A DNA stretch of 8,892 nt from Beijerinckiaceae bacterium. GTDB lineage: Bacteria; Pseudomonadota; Alphaproteobacteria; Rhizobiales; Beijerinckiaceae. Position 1 is the stretch's first letter, and each line of letters opens with the position of its first letter. This document shows, piece after piece, positions 1 through 5,668 of this stretch. The translations under genes were made by a program, and so were the position numbers. The notes under the pieces are model-generated. The model searched no databases and was not told where the DNA came from. It saw only the letters and a program-made list of their open reading frames with translations. The stretch lies in the NCBI GenBank assembly GCA_947456315.1, contig CANGRU010000046.1, forward strand, positions 1-8,892, written 5' to 3'.

Positions 1-571
1 AGGCCAGATTGTAGAGATGGCCGACATCATAACATTCGTGCTCGAATTTGGTGCCGTGACCCTCACCAAGCAATTTGTAGATGCGCTCAATATCGCCGAA
101 TGTATTGCGGAAGATAAAATCCTTGGTGCCGCGCAGATAAGGCTCTTCCCAAGGGTGTTTCCAATTTTTGTAACGGTCGGCCAGCGGATGAATGGCAAAA
201 TTCATCGACCCCATATTCAGCGAACACATTTCCGGTGAAGCCTGCAGTGGCGCCGCCAAGCGCTCATCAACAGTCATGTTGATGCCGCCGCCCGTGGTGA
301 TGTTGAGTACAGCATCTGTCGCCTGTTTGATGCGCGGCAGAAATTGCATGAATACTTTTGGATCAGGCGTCGGCTTGCCATCCTGAGGATCGCGCGCATG
401 CAGATGCAGGATCGACGCACCGGCTTCTGCTGCGGCAATAGCCTGTTCAGCGATCTGGTTGGGCGTAATCGGCAAGCCCTCTGACATGGTTGGCGTATGA
501 ATGCCGCCGGTCACCGCGCATGTGATGATGACTTTTTTTGACGGATCAGTTTTTTTTGGGGCGTCAGACAT
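1..571 (-). CDS. Beta-keto acid cleavage enzyme (BKACE / DUF849 family), C-terminus cut by window edge
   Basis: The first 190 residues are present; the family is usually about 270-310 long, so roughly a third is missing beyond the left edge. BKACE enzymes are cytoplasmic metal-dependent TIM barrels that condense a beta-keto acid with acetyl-CoA and cleave it to acetoacetate and a new acyl-CoA; the founding member is Kce of lysine fermentation. Visible hallmarks are the first strand ITCAVTGGIHTPTMS (residues 16-30), the metal-binding HLHARD (56-61; His56 and His58 match the two His ligands of Kce), NITTGGG (90-96) and the late FEHECYDVGHL segment. The start ATG at 571 is one base after the stop of the upstream dehydrogenase and has a GAGGGAG ribosome site. 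It adds about 13 hydrophilic residues before the usual start of the fold, with an A8 and an A7 run. The substrate class is not predictable here. Family assignment is firm. Confidence 0.9.
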   Translation of the reverse strand, partial: MSDAPKKTDPSKKVIITCAVTGGIHTPTMSEGLPITPNQIAEQAIAAAEAGASILHLHARDPQDGKPTPDPKVFMQFLPRIKQATDAVLNITTGGGINMTVDERLAAPLQASPEMCSLNMGSMNFAIHPLADRYKNWKHPWEEPYLRGTKDFIFRNTFGDIERIYKLLGEGHGTKFEHECYDVGHLYNLA

Positions 572-572
572 T

Positions 573-1496
573 TCAGGCTCCCTCGCCGCGGTCGGCGGCA
601 TTTGCTTTTTTCAAATGAGTAAAGACGCGCTTGCGCAACGCCTGCGCCTCTTCCGGTGTCCAAACCATAAAGCCTTCACCGGATTTGACGCCCAGCTTGC
701 CCTCCGCCATCAATTTGTCGAGATAGGGGTTCGGACCTGTGTTGCGATCAAGAGCTGGAATAATCGTCTTGTGAATATCAAGCGTCAGCTCGGTGCCGAT
801 CAGATCGGAATTTTCCAGCGGCCCCAGCACAGCCAAGCGGCGACCAAAACTTGCCTTGATGACAGTGTCCACTGTGCGGGCATCACAAATGCCTTCAGCC
901 ACCAGCGCAATGGCTTCGCGCCACAGCGCATGCTGCAAGCGATTCACGACAAAGCCCGCGACATCTTTCATAACGCGCACAGGTGTTTTGCCCGCCGCGG
1001 CCAATAAAGCCATCATGCTTTCAATATGTCGGACATCCGTATCGGGTGTGCCGACCACTTCAACCAGCGGCACAAGAAAGGGCGGGTTCCACCAATGTGT
1101 TCCCAGCATGCGCGCGCGTGTCGCGAGATCACCGACGATCGAGCCAATCGGCATGACAGACGTATTGGAGGCGATCACGGCATCTTTGGGCGCAAGCGCC
1201 TCAAGCTTGCTGAAAATCTCGCGCTTCAACTCCACTTTTTCGGGTGCACATTCGAAGATGAATTGTGCACCCGCGACGGCCTGCGCCATGTCGGCATGAC
1301 CTGACACAAGCGGTAGGCAGTCGGTTGGTTCATCAAGCTCACGCAGATTGCTTTCAATCCGCGCATGCAATGTGTCGAGCGAGCCCTGAAAAGCATCATA
1401 GACACGGACTGTATGGCCGGCCCGCGCAAAGACTTGCGCAATGCCGTGACCCATCAGGCCCGCGCCAATGATCGAAATATTCGCACGCTCGCTCAT
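573..1496 (-). CDS. 3-hydroxyacyl-CoA dehydrogenase family protein (NAD-dependent)
   Basis: This 307-residue protein is a full-length single-copy member of the short 3-hydroxyacyl-CoA / carnitine dehydrogenase / lambda-crystallin family. The N-terminal Rossmann domain has GAGLMG (11-16) and Asp34 at the end of strand 2, which favours NAD over NADP. The catalytic pair of the family is visible as His134 in GTHWWNPP and Glu146 in PLVEVV, spaced 12 residues as in the human enzyme, with Ser113 and Asn137 also kept. The C-terminal helical domain holds GFVVNRLQHALWREA and a GVKSGEGFMVW end. Known members oxidise 3-hydroxyacyl-CoAs or free 3-hydroxy acids such as L-carnitine. Lying one base upstream of a BKACE gene, as carnitine dehydrogenase often does, it probably supplies the 3-oxo substrate of that enzyme (inference). 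A GAGGAA ribosome site precedes the ATG, nine bases after the SDR stop. HWWNPPF replaces the more usual HFFNP or HPFNP. Confidence 0.9.
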   Translation of the reverse strand: MSERANISIIGAGLMGHGIAQVFARAGHTVRVYDAFQGSLDTLHARIESNLRELDEPTDCLPLVSGHADMAQAVAGAQFIFECAPEKVELKREIFSKLEALAPKDAVIASNTSVMPIGSIVGDLATRARMLGTHWWNPPFLVPLVEVVGTPDTDVRHIESMMALLAAAGKTPVRVMKDVAGFVVNRLQHALWREAIALVAEGICDARTVDTVIKASFGRRLAVLGPLENSDLIGTELTLDIHKTIIPALDRNTGPNPYLDKLMAEGKLGVKSGEGFMVWTPEEAQALRKRVFTHLKKANAADRGEGA

Positions 1497-1505
1497 GCTT
1501 GTTCC

Positions 1506-2306
1506 TCAGCCTGCCGTGTAGCCGCCATCGGCGTAGATAATGTGCCCGGTGTAGAAATCGGACGCACGCGAGGCCAGGAAAAGAAGCGGACCTGCAAGGT
1601 CTTCGGGTTCACCCAGACGTCCCTTGGGCACGCGCGCCAAAAAGCCTGCGCGTGTCGCTGTGGCTTTCTCGTCATCAGCAAACATCCAGGCTGTCAAAGG
1701 CGAACGGAACACGGTCGGTGCAATCGCATTGACCGTGATGCCCATGGGCCCGAGCTCGCAGCCCAACGCCTTGGTGATGCCGTCAACCGCAGACTTGGAA
1801 GCGCAGTAAGCGGTGTAGCCTGCCGGATGACCAAGCAGTCCACGCGCGGACGACATGAGAATGATCTTGCCGCCGCCCTGCACCAGCATTTGCTTGGTCG
1901 CGGCTTTCGCCATCAACCAGCTCTGCGTGACATTGGCATCCATGACGTCGAGAAATCGCTCGGGCGCCATCTGGTCGATCTTCGAGACGTCATTCTTGCC
2001 CGATGCCACAACAAGAATATCCACACGGCCAAAACGCTTTACGCCGGCCGCGATGATGTCATCGCAAATGGCTTCCGTGGAAGGACGCACATTCAGCGCC
2101 TCCACTTCTGCGCCCAAAGCCTTGCAATCAGCCGAAATCTGATCGAGTTCGGCCTTTTTGCCAGCGGTGAGCACGAGTTTGCAGCCGGCACCCGCAAAGA
2201 CTTGCGCGGCGAGTGCACCAAAAGCGCCGGAGGCGCCCGTGATGACAGCGACCTTGCCCTTCACATCGAAAAGCGAAGCAGGATTTTTGAGGAAATCAGC
2301 GCTCAT
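1506..2306 (-). CDS. Short-chain dehydrogenase/reductase (classical SDR)
   Basis: This 266-residue cytoplasmic oxidoreductase is of classical SDR length. It has the cofactor motif TGASGAFG (23-30), in which Ala28 stands where the second glycine of TGxxxGxG is expected. The catalytic tetrad is Asn125 (DANVTQ), Ser153 (LMSSARG), Tyr167 and Lys171 (YCASK), and the C-terminal part has VNAIAPTVFRSPL followed by YTGHIIYADGGY. The usual NNAG stabilising motif reads VASG (100-103), so both asparagines are lost. The protein probably interconverts a secondary alcohol and a ketone on a pathway intermediate; the substrate is unknown. The start ATG overlaps the cupin stop in an ATGA arrangement, with a GGGGGTGA ribosome site, so the two are translationally coupled. 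It could equally be annotated as a 3-oxoacyl-ACP-reductase-like or gluconate-5-dehydrogenase-like SDR, names that carry no substrate information here. Confidence 0.9.
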   Translation of the reverse strand: MSADFLKNPASLFDVKGKVAVITGASGAFGALAAQVFAGAGCKLVLTAGKKAELDQISADCKALGAEVEALNVRPSTEAICDDIIAAGVKRFGRVDILVVASGKNDVSKIDQMAPERFLDVMDANVTQSWLMAKAATKQMLVQGGGKIILMSSARGLLGHPAGYTAYCASKSAVDGITKALGCELGPMGITVNAIAPTVFRSPLTAWMFADDEKATATRAGFLARVPKGRLGEPEDLAGPLLFLASRASDFYTGHIIYADGGYTAG

Positions 2307-2653
2307 GGCTTCACCCCCGGTGGATAGGGAATCACGACCATCATGGTGCAGGTGTGATTGGTGCGATTTTCAATCACACGCACTTCACCCGGCGCGATGG
2401 TGCAGGAATCAAACTTTTTCAACACCGTCTCTTTGCCGTCGATAATGACCGTCATCTCGCCTTCAATGACGACATAGACTTTTTCGAAGGGCGTTGAATC
2501 CGGACCGGCGCCACCGCCGGGCAGGAATTGCGAAAGGCCGACCCATTGATTGGTCGGGCCACCGGGCTCGAAACCCTGCAGGCGAAGCCCGACAACGCCC
2601 CTGTGATTAGGGGCGTCATAGGGCTGCGCATCTTGAAAGCGCTTAAGATGCAT
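2303..2653 (-). CDS. Small single-domain cupin lacking the usual metal ligands
   Basis: This 116-residue protein has one beta-barrel cupin domain. Motif 1 runs over residues 45-66 (PGGGAGPDSTPFEKVY, then VIEGEM) and motif 2 over about 78-99 (IAPGEVRVIENRTN). Canonical metal cupins have HxH then Glu in motif 1 and a His in motif 2. Here the HxH stretch is PDSTP, only the Glu (Glu57) remains, and the motif 2 His is Arg92. The domain boundaries and hydrophobic pattern are intact, so this is a real gene and not a decaying one. A metal-free role such as binding or isomerising an intermediate, or stabilising a partner enzyme, is more likely than dioxygenase activity (inference). The gene overlaps the cyclase stop by one base (TGATG) and the SDR start by four, so all three are translated together. 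The ribosome site is GAGG, seven bases before the ATG. Confidence 0.85.
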   Translation of the reverse strand: MHLKRFQDAQPYDAPNHRGVVGLRLQGFEPGGPTNQWVGLSQFLPGGGAGPDSTPFEKVYVVIEGEMTVIIDGKETVLKKFDSCTIAPGEVRVIENRTNHTCTMMVVIPYPPGVKP

Positions 2654-3495
2654 CAGAAAGCCTCGCCACGTTCAATGCGGTAATCACCGCGCTTGTCGAT
2701 CATGGCGACGAGACGGATGATGCAACCATCGCCCTTATCCCAATTCCATGGGAAGAAAGCGAAAGTGACGCGCTTGCCGGTGACAGCATCAAGATCGCCG
2801 CCGACATTTTCAATGCCGAGAATACCGTTGGTGAAGAGCTTGCGATGCACGGGCTCCCACTCAGGGAAATCGTCTTTCCAGTCGCGACCACCCGACCATT
2901 CGAAATATTCTTTTTCAAGATGCGGCAACAAAGGTCCATTACGCTGCGGACCGATGGCGGTGGCGAGCGGATGATCATTGGCCTGCGTATCGTGGCCAAC
3001 AACTTTCACTTTCTTCTCGACGAACCAATCGCCAGCGGACGGCACAAATCCCGGCGCCTTGGCAAAATAATCTTCGTTGTCGCCGTAAATCTTGTGCCAG
3101 CCGGTGTTGACGATCACCACATCGCCGGGGCGCACAACCTTGCCAGCAGCCTTTTCGAGATCATCATAAGTGATCGATTCCCACTGCTTTTTGGGAATCG
3201 ACACGACAATGCCCGAGCCGAAGAAGTGCGGCAGCGGCACTTCATCAATGAAAGGCGTGCCGGGCACGACATGGGCAGGTGCATCAATATGCGTCGTGCA
3301 ATGCATGGACGTTGTGATGCGTTGCGACAGCACGCCGGACTTGGCCATGTAATGAATGCGCTCGATCTTCACATCCTGGAAATAGGGCCAGTTGGGCGCC
3401 TGAAAACCAAAACGATGCGAGAGATTGTAGAATTCGAGTCCCATGGCATTATCGAGGTTGCCCTCGAACTGAATGCCGCGAATGGTCACGGGCAT
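2653..3495 (-). CDS. Cyclase-family metal-dependent hydrolase (kynurenine formamidase / isatin hydrolase-like)
   Basis: The gene codes for 280 residues from the chosen start. The family (Pfam Cyclase, PF04199) includes kynurenine formamidase, isatin hydrolase and similar enzymes that hydrolyse amide, lactam or lactone bonds using Zn or Mn. The metal signature HxGTHxDxPxH appears as HCTTHIDAPAH, giving His65, His69, Asp71 and His75; the usual Gly is Thr67. Also seen are VVIVNTGW, the GHDTQANDHP segment and LGIENVGG near the C-terminus. An in-frame ATG at 3519 would add eight mostly basic residues (MKRKRRTT). The start at 3495 is preferred because GGAGGA lies five bases upstream. This is the first gene of the minus-strand operon. 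It probably opens a ring or releases an amide in a catabolic intermediate. It is unlikely to be kynB itself, since no other kynurenine gene is nearby. The exact substrate is unknown. Confidence 0.88.
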   Translation of the reverse strand: MPVTIRGIQFEGNLDNAMGLEFYNLSHRFGFQAPNWPYFQDVKIERIHYMAKSGVLSQRITTSMHCTTHIDAPAHVVPGTPFIDEVPLPHFFGSGIVVSIPKKQWESITYDDLEKAAGKVVRPGDVVIVNTGWHKIYGDNEDYFAKAPGFVPSAGDWFVEKKVKVVGHDTQANDHPLATAIGPQRNGPLLPHLEKEYFEWSGGRDWKDDFPEWEPVHRKLFTNGILGIENVGGDLDAVTGKRVTFAFFPWNWDKGDGCIIRLVAMIDKRGDYRIERGEAF

Positions 3496-3500
3496 GGTCG

Positions 3501-3506
3501 TCCTCC
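3501..3506 (-). promoter_or_regulatory. Ribosome binding site that decides the cyclase start
   Basis: GGAGGA on the minus strand lies five bases before the ATG at 3495, and nothing comparable precedes the in-frame ATG at 3519. This favours the shorter, 280-residue cyclase-family product. Confidence 0.75.
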
Positions 3507-3521
3507 GTTTGCGCTTCATCC

Positions 3522-3570
3522 CGGCGGCGGAATTGCCGCCAAACTTTGTCTGGCGGTATTCTTGCCGCCA
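3522..3570. repeat. Two tandem GGCGG/CCGCC dyads in the leader of the minus-strand operon
   Basis: Two inverted repeats of the form (C/T)GGCGG-N8-CCGCCA occupy 3522-3541 and 3551-3570. Both contain the direct repeat TTGCCGCCAAA (3533-3543 and 3562-3572), 29 bases apart, close to three helical turns. They lie between the predicted promoter of the minus-strand operon and its first start codon. They could be a pair of protein-binding sites, or hairpins in the mRNA leader. No protein can be assigned from sequence alone. Confidence 0.5.
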
Positions 3571-3582
3571 AAATTCTTGTGG

Positions 3583-3608
3583 TCCATGATACGATACGTA
3601 TGTACCAT
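3583..3608. promoter_or_regulatory. Candidate IclR-family operator, copy 1 (divergent promoter region)
   Basis: The motif TCCATGATACGATAC at 3583-3597 recurs with 14 of 15 matches at 4523-4537, upstream of dctP. Here it forms an imperfect dyad, ATGATAC (3586-3592) and GTACCAT (3602-3608), with one arm mismatch. The nine-base spacer contains the perfect palindrome ATACGTAT (3594-3601). The site overlaps the -10 and spacer of the predicted minus-strand promoter and lies 66 bases upstream of the IclR gene, where an autoregulatory site would be expected. Assignment to the local IclR protein is inference from position. Confidence 0.6.
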
Positions 3609-3619
3609 ATCGCGGTCAA
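3591..3619 (-). promoter_or_regulatory. Predicted sigma70-type promoter of the cyclase-to-BKACE operon
   Basis: On the minus strand, TTGACC (3619-3614, five of six to the -35 consensus) is followed by a 17-base spacer and TATCGT (3596-3591, four of six to the -10 consensus). The candidate operator lies over the spacer and -10, which fits repression or an effector-dependent switch. This is a consensus match only. Confidence 0.45.
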
Positions 3620-3673
3620 TCGGCTCTCGCGTGGTTTTTTAAAAGCGATAGCAGCCGGGTCGAAGGAGAAGTC

Positions 3674-4447
3674 ATGCAGGACGTCAAAGATCCTGAGGAG
3701 AAGAGCGGCGCGCAAGCCGGCATCCAAGTGATTGCGCGTGCTGCCAGTATTTTACGGACATTGGAAAACCATCCCGATGGGTTGAGCCTTGGTCAGATTG
3801 CAAAGTCTGTCGATCTGGCACGCTCGACCGTGCAGCGGATTGTGGCCGCGCTGGCAGCAGAAGATTTCGTTATTGCCTCGGGCCCGGGCGATGTGCGCAT
3901 TGGCCCCGGCCTTGTGCGCATTGCAGCATCGGTTGGCTCCAACACGGCCGATTTGATCCGCCCGCATCTGCGCGCCTTGGGCGATGAAGTGGGCGAAACT
4001 GTTGATTTGGCAGTGCTCTCGGGCGGGTCGACGGTCTTTGTTGATCAGGTGCCGGGTCGTCACCGGCTGGTTGCCATATCGGCAGTGGGCGAGCGCTTTC
4101 CGCTTCATTGCACGGCCAATGGCAAGGCCATTTTATCCTGCTTCTCGCCCGAAGACGCCGAAGAGCTGATCGACAAAAGCCTTGCTGAATATCCTGATTT
4201 TCCAATCAAAAGCCGCGCAAAGCTGCAGGCGGAACTGGACGAGATCCGCAAGACCAATCTGGCCTTTGACCTGGAAGAACATGGTGAGGGCATTTCTGCG
4301 ATAGGCATCGCGCTGCTCGATCCGATGGGACGCCCCGTGGCGGTCTCCATCCCCGTTCCATCCCAACGTTTTGCCGAGCAAAAGGACGACCTGTCTCGCC
4401 AACTCAAAGCCTTCCGCAGGCGCATTCGCACAGCGCTCACTGCCTAG
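3674..4447 (+). CDS. IclR-family transcriptional regulator
   Basis: This 257-residue protein has the normal IclR length and two-domain layout. An N-terminal winged helix-turn-helix lies at about residues 18-80, with VIARAASILRTLE leading in and recognition helix LARSTVQRIVAAL (48-60). The C-terminal effector-binding domain follows, with the family signature PLHCTANGKA (143-152) and FDLEEHGEGISAIGIAL near the end. The protein likely binds DNA as a dimer or tetramer and responds to the substrate or an intermediate of the pathway. It is divergent from the cyclase operon and upstream of the TRAP genes in the same direction. The repeated motif at 3583 and 4523 is its likely target, implying control of both units and of itself (inference). 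The start has AGGAG (3664-3668) five bases upstream. IclR proteins may activate or repress, and the sequence does not decide which. No strong terminator follows the gene. Confidence 0.93.
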   Translation: MQDVKDPEEKSGAQAGIQVIARAASILRTLENHPDGLSLGQIAKSVDLARSTVQRIVAALAAEDFVIASGPGDVRIGPGLVRIAASVGSNTADLIRPHLRALGDEVGETVDLAVLSGGSTVFVDQVPGRHRLVAISAVGERFPLHCTANGKAILSCFSPEDAEELIDKSLAEYPDFPIKSRAKLQAELDEIRKTNLAFDLEEHGEGISAIGIALLDPMGRPVAVSIPVPSQRFAEQKDDLSRQLKAFRRRIRTALTA

Positions 4448-4491
4448 GCCAAGCTCGACCAATGGAGGGGGGCGTGACAGACCATCCCTCC

Positions 4492-4519
4492 TTGACGGGG
4501 TATCGCCATGCGATACTCT
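4492..4519 (+). promoter_or_regulatory. Weak candidate promoter for the TRAP operon
   Basis: TTGACG (4492-4497, five of six to the -35 consensus) is followed after 16 bases by TACTCT (4514-4519), a poor -10 with three matches. The weak -10 fits a promoter that needs an activator, but the call rests mostly on the -35 and on position in the 147-base gap between the IclR gene and dctP. Confidence 0.3.
4500..4516. repeat. Perfect palindrome upstream of dctP
   Basis: GTATCGC and GCGATAC form perfect 7-base arms around the 3-base centre CAT. The element sits between the candidate -35 and -10 and seven bases upstream of the second operator copy, so it may be another regulator half of the same control region. 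The related strings GATAC and ATATCGC also occur in the divergent region at 3593-3597 and 3607-3613. Confidence 0.55.
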
Positions 4520-4522
4520 GGT

Positions 4523-4548
4523 TCCATGATACGGTACAGGCTGCACCA
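4523..4548. promoter_or_regulatory. Candidate IclR-family operator, copy 2 (upstream of dctP)
   Basis: TCCATGATACGGTAC (4523-4537) matches copy 1 at 14 of 15 positions. The downstream half also resembles copy 1: GCACCA at 4543-4548 stands where copy 1 has GTACCA, with one more base between the halves. The site lies 47 bases upstream of the dctP start codon and downstream of the candidate -35. Confidence 0.6.
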
Positions 4549-4582
4549 AAAGAGTGCGGCGGCCGTTCAGTAGAGGAAAGCC

Positions 4583-4588
4583 AGGAGG
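4583..4588 (+). promoter_or_regulatory. Strong ribosome binding site of dctP
   Basis: A full AGGAGG lies six bases before the ATG at 4595. This is the strongest ribosome site in the window, as expected for a binding protein needed in excess, and it fixes the dctP start. Confidence 0.75.
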
Positions 4589-4594
4589 AAACTC

Positions 4595-5605
4595 ATGACC
4601 ATATCCCGTCGCACCTTTGCCGGAAGCCTTGCATCTGCTGCCCTGATCGCATCTTGCACCTTTGCATCAGCGCAAACTTTCGAACTGAAAGTTTCGCATT
4701 ACCTGCCGCCGAACCACACGTTCCAGAAAGAACTCGTGCGTTGGGGTGATGAGCTGTCTGAAAAGTCGGGCGGCCGCCTGAAGCTCAATATTTTCCCTGC
4801 TTCACAGCTCGGCCCCGTCAATCGCCAGTTTGATCTCGCACGCTCGGGCGTGGCGGATATTGCGGTTGGCCTGCATGGCGCAACGCCGGGCCGCTATCCC
4901 ACAACAGAACTCGTCAGCCTTCCCTATGTGCATCCCAAAGCTGGCGACAATAGCGCGGTCACCTCGAAGCGCCTGACGGAACTCGCACCAGAGTTTCTGG
5001 CTGCGGAACATAACGGCCTGAAGATTCTCTGGATGGCTGTGACCAATCCGCTGATGTTCCACACGGCGAACAAGAAGATCACCACTGCCGCCGACTTCAA
5101 GGGCCTGCGCATCCGCTATGCAGGTGAACAATTCGCGCAGATCATTCCAGCGCTGGGCGCGGTGCCACTGCCTGTGCCGCCTGCTGAAACACAAGACGGT
5201 CTGGCCAAAGGCATCATTGATGGCGCGACCTTCCCTTATGAAGCCACGCAAAGCTTTGATCTGGGCACTGTTGTGAAATATTCGCTGGAACCGGGCGTTT
5301 CGACAGCCACTTTCGCGGTCGTCATGAACCCTGCGAAATATGCATCCCTGCCTGATGATCTGAAGAAGCTGATCGACACCACGACCGGCCCTGTGCGCGC
5401 TGAAGCCTTTGGCAAGGCATTTGACGACAACGAAAAGCATGGCCGTCAATATATGGTCGACAAGAAAGTCGAGATCACCAAGCTCTCGGATTCAGAACTC
5501 GCCAACATCCAGAAAACCCTTGCGCCGATTGTCGACAAGGCAACCAGCGCACTGGAAAAGGATGGCAAGCCGGGCAAGAAATTCCTCGACGCCTATCAGA
5601 AATAA
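4595..5605 (+). CDS. dctP: TRAP transporter solute-binding protein, DctP family
   Basis: This 336-residue periplasmic protein captures an organic acid and hands it to the DctQM membrane complex. The export signal is SRRTFAGSLASAALIASCTFASA, shown here in two parts: a twin-arginine SRRTF (4-8) and a hydrophobic stretch ending in ASA, with likely cleavage after Ala26. An IASC sequence (18-21) also fits a lipobox, so lipid attachment at Cys21 is an alternative. The mature part has the DctP pattern: FELKVSHYLPPNH, FPASQLG, a GVADIAVG segment, and DFKGLRIRYAG (167-177), where Arg174 matches the conserved arginine that pairs with the ligand carboxylate in known members. IPALGAVPLPVPPAET and GIIDGATFP follow. 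Length is typical. Context with hydroxyacid and decarboxylase-type enzymes suggests a hydroxy, keto or aromatic carboxylate ligand (inference). Confidence 0.93.
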   Translation: MTISRRTFAGSLASAALIASCTFASAQTFELKVSHYLPPNHTFQKELVRWGDELSEKSGGRLKLNIFPASQLGPVNRQFDLARSGVADIAVGLHGATPGRYPTTELVSLPYVHPKAGDNSAVTSKRLTELAPEFLAAEHNGLKILWMAVTNPLMFHTANKKITTAADFKGLRIRYAGEQFAQIIPALGAVPLPVPPAETQDGLAKGIIDGATFPYEATQSFDLGTVVKYSLEPGVSTATFAVVMNPAKYASLPDDLKKLIDTTTGPVRAEAFGKAFDDNEKHGRQYMVDKKVEITKLSDSELANIQKTLAPIVDKATSALEKDGKPGKKFLDAYQK

Positions 5606-5618
5606 TCCAAATCTGATG

Positions 5619-5656
5619 AAGGCCGGCGCCCATGTGGTGCCGGCCTTTTCTCTTGT
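5619..5656 (+). terminator. Terminator-like hairpin between dctP and dctQ
   Basis: AAGGCCGGCGCC (5619-5630) pairs with GGTGCCGGCCTT (5636-5647) to give a 12-pair stem with one G-U pair and a five-base loop, followed by TTTTCTCTTGT. It lies in the 63-base gap between dctP and dctQ. It probably causes partial termination or protects the dctP mRNA end, giving more binding protein than membrane subunits. Read-through is expected because dctQ, dctM and the two enzyme genes have no other visible promoter. Confidence 0.8.
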
Positions 5657-5668
5657 CAGGACCAAGCC

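Noticed and set aside
1365..2327. A 320-codon open frame on the plus strand
   Set aside because: It runs antisense to the dehydrogenase and SDR genes, has no recognisable motif, is rich in His, Arg and Cys in the way of shadow frames, and lacks a ribosome site.
2653..3495. Naming the cyclase-family gene kynB
   Set aside because: The motif supports the family only; no tryptophan/kynurenine pathway gene is nearby and the HxGTH glycine is changed.
3578..3606. Promoter for the IclR gene at TTGTGG with a 17-base spacer to TGTACC
   Set aside because: Both boxes are poor matches; a promoter must exist in this gap but I cannot place it with confidence.
2845..3642. A 265-codon plus-strand frame over the cyclase gene
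   Set aside because: The opposite strand carries a clear cyclase-family protein with metal ligands; this frame has no domain and crosses the divergent promoter region.
4464..4491. GGAGGG/CCCTCC inverted repeat after the IclR gene as a terminator
   Set aside because: Only six pairs with a long 16-base loop and no T-run afterwards; too weak to call.
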